Assembly (NCBI GenBank): GCA_947502305.1
Contig: CANMZA010000001.1
Span: 558,001-622,000, forward strand
Direction: 5' to 3'
DNA length: 64,000 nt
Origin: an uncultured Erythrobacter sp.
Lineage (GTDB): Bacteria > Pseudomonadota > Alphaproteobacteria > Sphingomonadales > Sphingomonadaceae
Shown here piece by piece: positions 9,813-18,087 of the stretch (the first letter of the stretch is position 1; every line of letters begins with the position of its first letter). The notes beneath the pieces are model-generated. The model did not search any database. It was not told the DNA's origin and saw nothing but the letters and a program-made list of their open reading frames with translations. A program made the translations under genes and the position numbers.

Positions 9813-11189
9813 ATGCATGAAGTCGTCAATCCCTTCGACCTTTCGGTGATCGGCTCTGTGCCGACCGCCGATTGGGAAACCGTTGATGGATATCTAAGCA
9901 AGGCCGATGCGCTCTATAAAGATCGCAGCGGTTGGAAAAAGCCGCATGAGCGCGCGGCGATCCTGCACAAAGCCATGAAAATCATGGAAGAGCGCCGGGA
10001 TCACTTGGCGCACCAGATCGCCAATGAAGGCGGTAAGCCGCTGGTCGATGCGGTGGTCGAAGTGGACCGCGCGATCAACGGGATGGAATTGTGCATCCAC
10101 GATTTGGCCAATATCAAAGGCACCGAAATCCCGATGGGGCTGACGGCGGCTGGCGATGGCCGGATCGCGTGGACAACGCGCGAACCGATTGGCGTGGTGG
10201 TGGCGGTTTCGGCCTTTAACCACCCGCTCAATCTGATCGTTCACCAGGTTGCGCCTGCGGTTGCGACAGGGTGCCCGGTGATCGTCAAACCGGCGGCGGA
10301 TACGCCTTTGTCATGCTTTGAATTTATCTCGATCCTGCATGAGGCCGGCCTGCCCGAAGATTGGGCGCGCGCCGTTCAGCCGCCGCGCGATGTGTCGGAG
10401 AAAATGGTGAGCGACCCGCGTGTCGCATTCTTCAGCTTTATCGGATCGGCGGGCGTTGGCTGGTCGCTGCGTTCAAAGCTGGCTCCGGGTGCGCGGTGCG
10501 CATTGGAACATGGCGGCGTTGCCCCGGTGATCGTGGACGCGACCGCCGATATTGACGCGGCTGTGCCCAGTCTGACCAAGGGCGGTTTCTACCATTCGGG
10601 TCAGGTTTGCGTCTCGGTTCAGCGGATTTTTGCGCATAGCAGCGTGATTGACGAGCTGGCCGCGAAGATGGCCGTGGCGGCAAAAGCGCTCAAAGTTGGC
10701 AATGCAATCGACGGCGACGTTGAATGCGGGCCGCTGATCCGTCCCAAAGAATGCGACCGCGTGGCCGCATGGGTAGAAGAGGCGCGCGAGGGCGGTGCAA
10801 CTGTGCTGTGCGGCGGCGAGAAGCTGTCTGACACGACCTACGCGCCGACTTTGCTGCTTAACCCGTCGGTGGATGCGACGATTTCGCGCAATGAAGTGTT
10901 TGGGCCGGTCGTGTGCCTTTATTCCTATAACGATGTGGATGCTGCGATTGCGCAGGCCAATTCGCTCGACGTGGCGTTCCAGGCGGCGGTTTACACCAAC
11001 GACCTCAGCAGCGTGATGAACACCTATCGCAATATCGATGCATCGGCGGTGATGGTGAACGACCATTCCGCGTTCCGCACCGATTGGATGCCGTTTGCTG
11101 GTTTGCGCACATCGGGGCACGGTGTCGGCGGTATCGGGTACACGATGCACGAAATGACGCATGAGAAGATGATTGTGATCAAGGCGTGA
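9813..11189 (+). CDS. Aldehyde dehydrogenase family protein
   Basis: NAD(P)-dependent aldehyde dehydrogenase, 458 residues, near normal length. The catalytic Cys lies in SGQVCVSVQRI and the general-base Glu in ALEHGG, a variant of the usual LELGG. The cofactor-binding Lys is in VIVKPAADTP and the EVFGPV motif is near the C-terminus. An AAAGGA ribosome binding site precedes the ATG. It follows the acetolactate-synthase-like gene in the same direction, suggesting a two-gene unit. Relatives include lactaldehyde-type and non-phosphorylating dehydrogenases, and the substrate cannot be assigned here. Confidence 0.9.
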   Translation: MHEVVNPFDLSVIGSVPTADWETVDGYLSKADALYKDRSGWKKPHERAAILHKAMKIMEERRDHLAHQIANEGGKPLVDAVVEVDRAINGMELCIHDLANIKGTEIPMGLTAAGDGRIAWTTREPIGVVVAVSAFNHPLNLIVHQVAPAVATGCPVIVKPAADTPLSCFEFISILHEAGLPEDWARAVQPPRDVSEKMVSDPRVAFFSFIGSAGVGWSLRSKLAPGARCALEHGGVAPVIVDATADIDAAVPSLTKGGFYHSGQVCVSVQRIFAHSSVIDELAAKMAVAAKALKVGNAIDGDVECGPLIRPKECDRVAAWVEEAREGGATVLCGGEKLSDTTYAPTLLLNPSVDATISRNEVFGPVVCLYSYNDVDAAIAQANSLDVAFQAAVYTNDLSSVMNTYRNIDASAVMVNDHSAFRTDWMPFAGLRTSGHGVGGIGYTMHEMTHEKMIVIKA

Positions 11190-11195
11190 TGTGTG

Positions 11196-11260
11196 GCGGG
11201 CCCATCCGGGCCTGCCTCCTCGCTAGATGCGCAGCAAAGCTGCACTCGCTGCGGGTGCGT
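11196..11260. repeat. Structured dispersed element, copy A
   Basis: Just after the aldehyde dehydrogenase gene lies an 8-base-pair hairpin (11196-11203 with 11208-11215, one G-T pair) with loop ATCC. It is followed by CTCCTCGCT, a second 5-base-pair hairpin (GCAGC-aaa-GCTGC) and TCGCTGCGGG. The same order, the same ATCC loop and the same flanking words recur at 57863-57930 with different stem sequences. Confidence 0.45.
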
Positions 11261-11284
11261 ATTCTTGGATAGCCTATTGGAAGG

Positions 11285-11312
11285 GGCGGGGCGGCTTTAT
11301 CAGCGCCCCGCC
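11285..11312. terminator. GC-rich hairpin between convergent genes
   Basis: A perfect 9-base-pair inverted repeat, GGCGGGGCG and CGCCCCGCC with a 10-base loop, lies between the ends of the convergent aldehyde dehydrogenase and 147-residue hypothetical genes. There is no clear T-tract, so intrinsic termination is likely but not certain. Confidence 0.4.
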
Positions 11313-11332
11313 GCCGTGTCAGTTTCGCGCGC

Positions 11333-11776
11333 TCAACTTTCCTCCAGCAGCAACAACACCGCCGTCACCACCATCCGTTCATCCGCGCCGAACCGGTGAT
11401 CGACTTCACCAATCGTCGCATCGGCGACCAATTGGCCGGGGATGCGGAATTCATGCTCTGGCAGGTCGGCGATAAAATCTTCGCCCGCCGCGACCGCTTC
11501 CGCCCCGTTAAAATCCAACATCACTTCGTGGCGCGTGCCATTAAAGGTGATCGAATTCCACGCTTTCTCTTCATGCGTCAGCAAATCCGCGCGGCCATCG
11601 GCGAGCATCAGCAGAGCCTCTCGCACACGGTCCGATGTGGTGCGGCGCGGGCGATACCGGCGCGGACGTTTGCGTGTCGCCGCATCAGGGGCCGCCGATT
11701 TGACCTCAAGGCCGAAGGGCGCAGCTGTTTCGCCGCCAGCGTTCAAGCGAGTGTGGAGAGCGGTTTCATACAGCAT
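11333..11776 (-). CDS. Conserved hypothetical protein, 147 aa
   Basis: Unrecognised protein starting MLYETALHT behind an AAGGAA ribosome binding site; the start lies inside the end of the preceding gene (11-base overlap), so translation is probably coupled. A basic stretch (RKRPRRYRPRR) near residues 35-50 is followed by SDRVREALLMLADGRADLL and a mostly beta region rich in Glu/Asp ending VTAVLLLLEES. The residues after the basic patch resemble a compact alpha/beta fold, but no family is assigned. It forms a two-gene unit divergent from the S24 regulator, which may control it. Confidence 0.7.
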   Translation of the reverse strand: MLYETALHTRLNAGGETAAPFGLEVKSAAPDAATRKRPRRYRPRRTTSDRVREALLMLADGRADLLTHEEKAWNSITFNGTRHEVMLDFNGAEAVAAGEDFIADLPEHEFRIPGQLVADATIGEVDHRFGADERMVVTAVLLLLEES

Positions 11777-12011
11777 GGGAAAATTCCTTCGTTTCAAAAA
11801 CGCCAAGAGAAGGTGTGTGAGCCAGCGGCGTGCGCAGTGACGCTTCGTAATCCGCCATCCAGCGGCGAATGCGCGCCTCTGTCTGGGCACGCGGCGTGCG
11901 GCCCATCCGCAAATCCAGCACAAAGCGCGGATCGCTAGCGGCCAGCCGTCCGAATTTGGTCGCGGGCATGGCGTGGGTGGACATGAACTTTTCGACTTTG
12001 CGTAACAGCAT
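11766..12011 (-). CDS. Small conserved hypothetical protein, 81 aa
   Basis: Short Arg-rich soluble protein with the core KFGRLAASDPRFVLDLRMGR followed by a helical segment (ARIRRWMADYEASL). The start at 12011 is supported by an AGGAG ribosome binding site eight bases upstream; an inner ATG at 11984 (MSTHAM) is an alternative. It is the first gene of a minus-strand pair and is divergent from the S24 regulator across a 168-base region full of inverted repeats. No function is recognised. Confidence 0.65.
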   Translation of the reverse strand: MLLRKVEKFMSTHAMPATKFGRLAASDPRFVLDLRMGRTPRAQTEARIRRWMADYEASLRTPLAHTPSLGVFETKEFSHAV

Positions 12012-12089
12012 CTGTGTTCTCCTGATGGCGGTGAAGCCAGTTTGACCGGGGCAATTCGGGAGGTGCGACCCTACGAATTACTAAGTGCG

Positions 12090-12173
12090 AACAAGTGACT
12101 GCGAATCACTTGTTGTTCCTTAAATGTTCCACGCCATTTCCTACTTGTCTAGGAAAAATCTTTCGTGTAGGAA
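12090..12173. promoter_or_regulatory. Inverted-repeat cluster, probable operator of the S24 regulator
   Basis: In the divergent intergenic region a perfect 9-base inverted repeat AACAAGTGA-N7-TCACTTGTT spans 12090-12114. A second inverted repeat TTCCTA-N6-TAGGAA spans 12138-12155, and a further TAGGAA half-site lies at 12168-12173, inside the ribosome-binding region of the S24 gene. Such dyads are typical of autoregulated LexA/CI-like repressors. Binding is inferred. Confidence 0.5.
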
Positions 12174-12179
12174 GTTTTA

Positions 12180-12926
12180 ATGATGAAGACGACCAAAGAC
12201 TCCTCCGCGCTTGCCTCTGATGGCCCGCGTATTCGCCTGTTGGAATTGTCACGGGACCGGGGCGCTAGCCTTGCCAGCCTGTCGGAATTGCTGGGACGGA
12301 ACGCGAGTTACCTCCAGCAATTCATCAAAAAGGGTTCGCCTAAGAAGCTGGAGGAAGGGGACCGCAAGACGCTCGCGCGGTTCTTTGGTGTGCCCGAAAC
12401 GGAATTGGGTGCGGCGGATGCAGGGCGGGGCGATTTCGGCGCAAGAGACGGCGCAGAAATGGGTCGCGCACAGGAAAATTCCTATGCGACCATCCCGGTC
12501 TTGCAAAACAGGCGCGAATCGCCCGAATGGGTGGATGTCGCGCGGCTTGATATCGGCGCCTCTGCTGGCCCCGGATCGGTGCCAATGGGAGAGACGCCGT
12601 TCGATTCTTTCCGCTTTTCCCGTCAGTGGTTGGCGGAGCAGGGATTATCTGGCGCGCAATTGTCGATGATCACGGTGGAGGGCGATTCGATGGATCCGAT
12701 CTTGCGCGATGGCGATGAAATCTTGATCGACCGCCGCCCGCAACCTTTCCGCGACGGCGTGCACGTCGTGCGGCTTGGCGATACGTTAATGGTGAAGCGC
12801 GTCGCGCAGGCCGGGGCAGGGCGCTTTTCACTGCTCAGCCAGAACCTCGCTTATCCGCCCGTCGATGTGAGCGCGGATGAGATGGAGGTGATTGGCCGGG
12901 TTGTTTGGAAGGGCGGGCGGATATGA
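12180..12926 (+). CDS. S24/LexA-like transcriptional regulator
   Basis: A 248-residue protein with an N-terminal helix-turn-helix (about residues 15-70, including SLSELLGRNASYLQQFIKKG) and a C-terminal S24 signal-peptidase-like domain. The Ser of VEGDSMDP (about residue 170) and the Lys of DTLMVKRVA (about 206) have the spacing of the Ser-Lys dyad of LexA/CI proteins. A plain Ala-Gly cleavage site like LexA's is not obvious; ASAGPG near residue 127-132 is a candidate. An AGGAAG ribosome binding site precedes two adjacent ATGs. It probably represses its own promoter and the divergent pair through the nearby inverted repeats. Target regulon unknown. Confidence 0.88.
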   Translation: MMKTTKDSSALASDGPRIRLLELSRDRGASLASLSELLGRNASYLQQFIKKGSPKKLEEGDRKTLARFFGVPETELGAADAGRGDFGARDGAEMGRAQENSYATIPVLQNRRESPEWVDVARLDIGASAGPGSVPMGETPFDSFRFSRQWLAEQGLSGAQLSMITVEGDSMDPILRDGDEILIDRRPQPFRDGVHVVRLGDTLMVKRVAQAGAGRFSLLSQNLAYPPVDVSADEMEVIGRVVWKGGRI

Positions 12927-13357
12927 ACTCATTCAAAGGTGGCGGTGGTCTAAGAATGGCCGTTCTAAAAGCTAGCGTAGTCGTTTCGCCAATCCATATC
13001 GCAATTCTGGACGTGTGGGAGGGGTACGTGGTTCGCCATCCCTTCCACATCCCGATTTGGGAGCGGGACCCAGTAATGATCTTGCTTGCTATTTTAGCGT
13101 CCTGGGCCTTTACGGCCCTTGGTCTGTGTTTCTTGGTGTTCGCTTGGCTAACATTGCCGATTAGGATTTCGCGGCGCGTTGATCAGATGGTCATATTCGT
13201 GTTGCTTGGTGCTTCGATCGCGATCGTCCCTTTCTTGTTCGACGGGCTTTACGGGCGCTCAACGCTTTGGCCTTTCTTTGCAGTCTTCGGTGCTATTTCT
13301 GCTCTCACTTTTGCGCTGATGAATTTCCGTCGATTTTCGAAGAGTACAGGCCCTTGA
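12923..13357 (+). CDS. Hypothetical small membrane protein
   Basis: A 144-residue protein starting at an ATGA overlap with the S24 gene stop, so probably translationally coupled to it. It has about three hydrophobic segments (MILLAILASWAFTALGLCF, MVIFVLLGASIAIVPFLF, FFAVFGAISALTFALM) separated by short basic loops, suggesting an inner-membrane protein. Base composition is lower in GC than its neighbours. No family is recognised. Pairing with an S24 regulator hints at a damage- or stress-linked role, but this is conjecture. Confidence 0.6.
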   Translation: MNSFKGGGGLRMAVLKASVVVSPIHIAILDVWEGYVVRHPFHIPIWERDPVMILLAILASWAFTALGLCFLVFAWLTLPIRISRRVDQMVIFVLLGASIAIVPFLFDGLYGRSTLWPFFAVFGAISALTFALMNFRRFSKSTGP

Positions 13358-13387
13358 GGTGGATCGCTCAAGCTGTATGAGGATGAG

Positions 13388-14053
13388 ATGACCGACAAAC
13401 CAACACCGCCCATGAAAGCCGCAATCCTTCCGGTGACGCCTTTGCAGCAAAATTGCTCGCTGATCTGGTGCACCAAGACCGGCAAAGCCGCGCTGACCGA
13501 TCCCGGCGGTGACCTCGACAAGCTCAAAGAGGCGGTGGCCAAAGCGGGCGTGACGCTGGAGAAAATCCTGATTACCCACGGCCATCTCGACCATTGCGGT
13601 CAGGCCGGGATGCTTGCCGAAGAATTGGGTATCCCCATCGAAGGGCCGCATAAAGACGACATTTTCTGGATCGAGAAACTCGACGATGACGGCGCGCGTT
13701 ACGGCATGGAGGCGAAAAGCTTCACGCCGGATCGCTGGCTGGAGCAGGGCGATACTGTAACCGTCGGCGATCTCACGCTGGATGTGATCCATTGCCCCGG
13801 ACACACGCCCGGACATGTCATTTTCTTCCACGAACCCAGCCGCTTTGCGATTGTCGGCGATGTCCTGTTCCAAGGATCAATCGGGCGCACCGATTTCCCG
13901 CGCGGCAATCATCAGGACTTGATCGACGCAATCACGCAGCGGCTATGGCCTCTGGGTGATGACGTGATGTTCATCCCCGGCCACGGCCCGACCAGCACAT
14001 TTGGTCAAGAACGCAAGACCAACGCCTTTGTGAGCGATTACGCGCTTTCTTAG
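13388..14053 (+). CDS. MBL-fold metallo-hydrolase (glyoxalase II-like)
   Basis: A 221-residue metallo-beta-lactamase-fold hydrolase. The dinuclear metal motif HGHLDH is at about residues 64-69, followed by His in GHTPGH, Asp in IVGDVLF and His in IPGHGPTS. The pattern and length match the YcbL/glyoxalase II-like subgroup, which hydrolyses thioesters such as S-lactoylglutathione. The exact substrate is not determined. A good ribosome binding site (GAGGATGAG) precedes the ATG. Confidence 0.9.
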   Translation: MTDKPTPPMKAAILPVTPLQQNCSLIWCTKTGKAALTDPGGDLDKLKEAVAKAGVTLEKILITHGHLDHCGQAGMLAEELGIPIEGPHKDDIFWIEKLDDDGARYGMEAKSFTPDRWLEQGDTVTVGDLTLDVIHCPGHTPGHVIFFHEPSRFAIVGDVLFQGSIGRTDFPRGNHQDLIDAITQRLWPLGDDVMFIPGHGPTSTFGQERKTNAFVSDYALS

Positions 14054-14077
14054 GAAGCGGCTGTTTGGCACCGCTTC
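14054..14077. terminator. Hairpin between convergent MBL and MAPEG genes
   Basis: Inverted repeat GAAGCGG and CCGCTTC with a 10-base loop starts immediately after the MBL gene stop. There is only a weak T-rich tail, so it is a candidate terminator. Confidence 0.35.
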
Positions 14078-14088
14078 TTCGGGGCGGC

Positions 14089-14484
14089 TTACATCACCCC
14101 AAACAAGATCAGAACCGCAACCACGCTCAAACCAAGCAGCGTCAGCATCGACACGAGCGTGCCGATCATTCGCCCTGCGCCCAGCGCGCCGCCATCCATG
14201 CCGAAACCGTGTGCAACCCGGCCCAGAATGAACAGGCCCGCAACATAAGCGAGCCACGGTTCGCCCCTGCCGGTCAGCTCAATCGCGCCAATCAGGATCA
14301 GGACAAAGGGCGCGTTTTCGGTAAAGTTCGCATGGGCCCGCATCCGGCGGATCACGTGCTCATTCCCGTCATCGCCGACAAAGACCTTCGCCGCGTTACG
14401 CACCGCGCCAACGCGCACCATCAGCCAGATGTTGAGAATCGCAGCGGCAGCGGCAGCGGCGAGTGTTACGGGTAGTAATGTCAT
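14089..14484 (-). CDS. MAPEG family membrane protein
   Basis: A 131-residue protein with four predicted membrane helices and the MAPEG signature RAHANFTENAPFVLIL between helices 1 and 2. The family (membrane-associated proteins in eicosanoid and glutathione metabolism) includes bacterial microsomal-type glutathione transferases. Substrate is unknown. A GAGGGG ribosome binding site lies upstream of the ATG. It is convergent with the MBL hydrolase, and glutathione-linked work for both is plausible but unproven. Confidence 0.87.
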   Translation of the reverse strand: MTLLPVTLAAAAAAAILNIWLMVRVGAVRNAAKVFVGDDGNEHVIRRMRAHANFTENAPFVLILIGAIELTGRGEPWLAYVAGLFILGRVAHGFGMDGGALGAGRMIGTLVSMLTLLGLSVVAVLILFGVM

Positions 14485-14767
14485 GTTGGCGGAGCCCCTC
14501 AGTCTATTTTGTTTGTTTTACTTTAGTGTTGTTGGCCGACTGCTAGGCGGAGGCCGGGCCGCTTGCAATGGTTGGGCTTCGCACAGCTGGGCTTGCAACG
14601 GCGGTTTTTTGCGTTATATCGCGCGCTTTCCGCCCTACCGGCATGGACGCTTTTGCGCACTCGGATACACCTTGTGCGCAATGCTGCCTTGCCTTAAAGG
14701 CGTTAGCGAAACATCCGGCGCAGACCCCTGCGCAAACACACGAATTATTTGAGAAAGTGGCTTAGCC

Positions 14768-14950
14768 ATGGCTGTTCCAAAGAGAAAAGTTTCCCCGCAT
14801 CGCCGCGGCAATCGCCGCGCACACCATTCCTTGTCAGTTGATGCGTTCCAGGAATGCTCCAATTGCGGTGAACTCAAACGCCCGCACAATATGTGCTCGG
14901 CTTGTGGCTTTTATAATGGCCGCGAAGTGATGGTGCCGAAGGGCATCTGA
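14768..14950 (+). CDS. rpmF: 50S ribosomal protein L32
   Basis: A 60-residue basic ribosomal protein beginning [19 protein letters not shown], the family signature. A zinc-ribbon pattern is present: CSNCGE and CSACG, two CxxC pairs. It precedes plsX and fabH, the conserved order seen widely in bacteria, linking ribosome and membrane lipid synthesis. The DUF177 gene that often sits upstream of rpmF is not in the preceding 283 bases. Confidence 0.96.
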   Translation: MAVPKRKVSPHRRGNRRAHHSLSVDAFQECSNCGELKRPHNMCSACGFYNGREVMVPKGI

Positions 14951-14976
14951 CCCGTCACTAAGAAAGGACCAGGCGC

Positions 14977-16056
14977 ATGACTTTACCGCGTATCGCTGTT
15001 GATGCGATGGGCGGCGATGAAGGCGTGCGCACTATGGTCGAGGGCGCAGCACTCGCCCGCCGCGAACATGACAATTTTCAATTCCTGCTGGTCGGTGATC
15101 AGCAACGCATTGAAAAGGCTTTAGAAAGCCATCCGGGCATGCGCGGTGCGTCTGAAATCCTGCATTGCGACGACGTGATCAGCGGCGATGAACAGCCGTC
15201 AAAAGCGATCCGCCGCGCGAAAACAACCAGCATGGGCCTCGCTGTGAATGCGGTGAAGCAAGGCGCGGCTGGAGCAGCCGTCAGCGCGGGCAATACCGGC
15301 GCTTTGATGGCGATGAGCAAGATCGCTTTGCGCACGATGCCCGGCATTGATCGCCCGGCGCTTGCCGCATTGCTTCCCACGTTGGAGGCGCATGATGTCG
15401 TCATGCTCGACCTCGGCGCGAATACCGAGGCGGATGCCCGCAATCTTGTGCAATTTGCGGTGATGGGCGCGGCCTATTCGCGGATCGTCAACGGGTTTGA
15501 ACGGCCCAAGGTCCGCTTGCTGAATATCGGCACCGAAGAGATCAAAGGCACAGACGCTCTGCGCGATGCCGCCGCGCGTCTCAGCGATGCGACGGCGCTG
15601 GCGCTGGAATTTGATGGTTTCGTCGAATCGGACAAAATCAATCGCGGCGAAACGCATGTCGTCGTCACCGATGGTTTCTCAGGAAATATTGCGCTGAAAG
15701 CGATCGAAGGCTCGGCGCGGTTTGTGACCGATTTGCTGCGGCAGGCTTTCACCAGTTCGCTGCGTTCTAAAATCGGTTTTCTGGTGTCAAAGCCAGCGAC
15801 GGAATTGCTCAAACACCATCTCGACCCGAACAATCACAATGGCGCAGTGTTTCTCGGCCTCAATGGTGTGGTGGTCAAAAGCCACGGCAGCGCAACCGCA
15901 AAGGGCGTTGCCCATGCGGTGAATGTTGCGGCGCGATTGCTCGAAAACGATCTGACGCAGCGGATCGCGAATGATCTGTCTGAATTGGGCGAAGACGAAT
16001 TGCGCAAGAATGGCAACGGTTTGAGCGGCGGTTTGAGCGGCGGGGCTGCTTCGTGA
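14977..16056 (+). CDS. plsX: Phosphate acyltransferase PlsX
   Basis: Converts acyl-ACP to acyl-phosphate, the donor for glycerol-3-phosphate acylation at the inner membrane. The 359-residue sequence starts with the hallmark [12 protein letters not shown], followed by [12 protein letters not shown] and the LNIGTEE and [13 protein letters not shown] blocks. The C-terminus has a low-complexity Gly/Ser tail. An AAAGGA ribosome binding site precedes the ATG. The stop overlaps the fabH start by four bases. Confidence 0.97.
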   Translation: MTLPRIAVDAMGGDEGVRTMVEGAALARREHDNFQFLLVGDQQRIEKALESHPGMRGASEILHCDDVISGDEQPSKAIRRAKTTSMGLAVNAVKQGAAGAAVSAGNTGALMAMSKIALRTMPGIDRPALAALLPTLEAHDVVMLDLGANTEADARNLVQFAVMGAAYSRIVNGFERPKVRLLNIGTEEIKGTDALRDAAARLSDATALALEFDGFVESDKINRGETHVVVTDGFSGNIALKAIEGSARFVTDLLRQAFTSSLRSKIGFLVSKPATELLKHHLDPNNHNGAVFLGLNGVVVKSHGSATAKGVAHAVNVAARLLENDLTQRIANDLSELGEDELRKNGNGLSGGLSGGAAS

Positions 16057-17063
16057 GTAAGACGGGCTCTCGCATCTTGGGAGCCGGCTCGGCGCTTCCC
16101 AAACGTGTGCTCACCAATGCCGAACTCGCCGCGCAGATCGACACCTCTGATGAATGGATTGTTGAACGCACCGGCATCCGCCAACGTCACATAGCGGGCG
16201 AGGGGGAGACAACCTCAACTTTGGCGACCGAGGCCGCTTTGGCGGCGCTGGATGATGCGGGATTGAAGCCGGAAGATATCGGCTTGATCATCGTCGCCAC
16301 GGCCACACCCGACAACACTTTCCCTGCCACCGCGACGAAGGTTCAACATGCGCTGGGATGCAATGGCGGGGTCGCATTCGACGTTGCGGCTGTGTGTTCG
16401 GGCTTTCTCTATGCGATGACGACTGCCGATTCGCTGCTGACGACGGGCACGGCAAAACGCGCTTTGGTCATCGGCGCAGAAACATTCAGCCGCATTCTCG
16501 ATTGGGAAGACCGCACGACCTGCGTGTTGTTTGGCGACGGTGCTGGCGCGATTGTGCTTGAGGCGCCGGATGCCAGCAATCCGGCTGGCTCCGCTAGTGC
16601 AGAAAACAGTGCGGCGAATGGCGGGCCGGGCGTTATCGCCAGCCGCTTGCATGCCGACGGGGCGAACCATGATTTGCTCTATGTCGATGGCGGGCCGTCA
16701 ACCACGCAAACCGTCGGGCATTTGCGCATGAAGGGCCGCGAAGTGTTCCGTCATGCGGTTGTAAACCTTGCCAATGTTCTGGGCGAAGTGATTGAAGATG
16801 CAGGAATATCTGCCGACGACATTGATTGGGTCGTACCCCATCAAGCGAATGCGCGGATCCTGGATGCGACGGCGCGGAAACTGGGAATTTCTGCCGATAA
16901 AGTGATTGTCACCGTCGATAAACACGCCAACACATCGGCGGCATCTGTGCCGCTCGCTTTCGATGTGGCGCGCCGTGATGGACGGATAAAGCCCGGCGAT
17001 TTGGTCATGTTTGAGGCGATGGGCGGGGGCTTCACCTGGGGCGCCAGCCTCGTGCGTATGTGA
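16053..17063 (+). CDS. fabH: 3-oxoacyl-ACP synthase III (KASIII)
   Basis: Starts fatty acid synthesis by condensing an acyl-CoA with malonyl-ACP. The 336-residue protein uses a GTG start within a GTGA overlap with plsX. The active-site Cys is at about residue 115 in [10 protein letters not shown]. The His of VPHQANARI and the Asn of [13 protein letters not shown] complete the Cys-His-Asn triad. A roughly ten-residue insertion ([16 protein letters not shown]) lies before [10 protein letters not shown], a variable loop in this family. Confidence 0.96.
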   Translation: MSKTGSRILGAGSALPKRVLTNAELAAQIDTSDEWIVERTGIRQRHIAGEGETTSTLATEAALAALDDAGLKPEDIGLIIVATATPDNTFPATATKVQHALGCNGGVAFDVAAVCSGFLYAMTTADSLLTTGTAKRALVIGAETFSRILDWEDRTTCVLFGDGAGAIVLEAPDASNPAGSASAENSAANGGPGVIASRLHADGANHDLLYVDGGPSTTQTVGHLRMKGREVFRHAVVNLANVLGEVIEDAGISADDIDWVVPHQANARILDATARKLGISADKVIVTVDKHANTSAASVPLAFDVARRDGRIKPGDLVMFEAMGGGFTWGASLVRM

Positions 17064-17157
17064 CCAATTGGGCTTTGCCGTGGCGGCTTGCTGCGGGTGC
17101 TTCGCCCGCGCCTTGTGCAAAAATGCCAGACAAAACAACTATGGTTAGCGGCGTGAG

Positions 17158-17186
17158 TTGCGAATTTTTCAATAATTGCTTACGAT
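17158..17186 (+). promoter_or_regulatory. Predicted sigma-70 promoter of ihfA
   Basis: TTGCGA (17158-17163) and TACGAT (17181-17186) are separated by 17 bases and lie about 45 bases before the ihfA start, in an AT-rich gap after fabH. Pattern match only. Confidence 0.4.
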
Positions 17187-17231
17187 CCGTGCATCTTAGG
17201 TGGGTCGCACTTTAAATAGGGAGACATGCGA

Positions 17232-17531
17232 ATGATGCGTTCAGTTGGTACGCTAACTCGGGCTGATTTGGCCGAGACAATCAATCGCAAAATGGGGTTC
17301 AGCCGCGCAGAATCGCTCGATCTGGTGGAAGCAATCCTGGATAAGATGACGGCGGCGCTGGAAAAAGGCGAGAACGTCAAAGTTTCTGGTTTCGGCAGTT
17401 TTGTGCTGCGCGACAAAAATGAACGCGTTGGCCGCAATCCTAAGACGGGGATCGAAGTGCCGATTACGCCGCGCCGGGTTCTGACCTTCCGCGCGAGCCA
17501 GCTTTTGAAAGAGAAGATTTCCAAGGGTTAA
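17232..17531 (+). CDS. ihfA: Integration host factor subunit alpha
   Basis: A 99-residue DNA-bending protein of the HU/IHF family. Recognisable blocks are [11 protein letters not shown], the dimer core, [13 protein letters not shown] and the arm region [21 protein letters not shown], which marks it as IHF alpha rather than HU. GGGAG at 17219-17223 is eight bases from the ATG at 17232; an ATG at 17226 is too close and one at 17235 is also possible. It is followed by a MerR-type gene, the usual order near plsX-fabH. Confidence 0.95.
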   Translation: MMRSVGTLTRADLAETINRKMGFSRAESLDLVEAILDKMTAALEKGENVKVSGFGSFVLRDKNERVGRNPKTGIEVPITPRRVLTFRASQLLKEKISKG

Positions 17532-17548
17532 CGCCCAGCAGGGACACA

Positions 17549-18034
17549 ATGGCGGAATTTGAAGACGGCAAAGATGACGGCGCGCTTCGCACGATTGGCG
17601 AGGTGAGCGAGGGTCTTGGCATCAAACCGCATGTTCTGCGTTATTGGGAACAGCAATTCACGTTACTCAAACCGCTTAAGCGCAGCGGCGGCAGGCGATA
17701 TTATCGCCCCGCCGATGTCGCCATGGTCGAGGCGATCGACCGGCTGGTGAATGAAGAAGGCTACACGTTGAAAGGCGCGGAAGCTGTGCTGCGATCCAGC
17801 GGGATTGAGGGATTGGACCGGCGGCAGAATGACCGCAGGGTCGGTGATCGGCGTGCCGGTGGCGGGGGAGAAGGCGCTTCAGACAGCGCCGCGAGTACCG
17901 CGAGTACCGGGGAAAGTGCCTCAGGCCAATCGGACGGCGCTGCTGCACCCGCCTTGCTGCTCGACATTCCGCTTGATGCTGTGGCGAAGTTGAAGGATAT
18001 TCGCGGACGTCTGGCGCGCGCGATTGAGGCGTAG
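17549..18034 (+). CDS. MerR family transcriptional regulator
   Basis: A 161-residue regulator with an N-terminal MerR winged helix (residues about 13-80: RTIGEVSEGLGIKPHVLRYWE, then RRYYRPADV). It lacks the Cys residues of metal-sensing MerR proteins. The C-terminal part is a low-complexity Gly/Ser/Ala linker and a short coiled segment. An AGCAGGGA ribosome binding site precedes the ATG, 17 bases after ihfA, so the two are likely co-transcribed. This is the MerR gene that commonly follows ihfA in alphaproteobacteria; its targets are unknown. Confidence 0.92.
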   Translation: MAEFEDGKDDGALRTIGEVSEGLGIKPHVLRYWEQQFTLLKPLKRSGGRRYYRPADVAMVEAIDRLVNEEGYTLKGAEAVLRSSGIEGLDRRQNDRRVGDRRAGGGGEGASDSAASTASTGESASGQSDGAAAPALLLDIPLDAVAKLKDIRGRLARAIEA

Positions 18035-18035
18035 G

Positions 18036-18085
18036 AATTCTGGCCTGAATTGGCCCGAATTCGCCCGAATTGGCCTGAACTGGGG
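18036..18085. repeat. Ten-base tandem repeat between merR and smc
   Basis: Four to five degenerate copies of a 10-base unit of the form AATTGGCCTG / AATTCGCCCG fill the 53-base gap between the convergent merR and smc stop codons. The units are partly self-complementary (AATT, GGCC), so several small hairpins are possible and could serve as a bidirectional terminator. Confidence 0.6.
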
Positions 18086-18087
18086 CG

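Noticed and set aside
14568..14765. 65-codon frame ending three bases before rpmF
   Set aside because: Poor ribosome binding site, Cys/Ala-rich random-looking sequence, and no resemblance to the DUF177 protein expected there. Kept as unannotated space.
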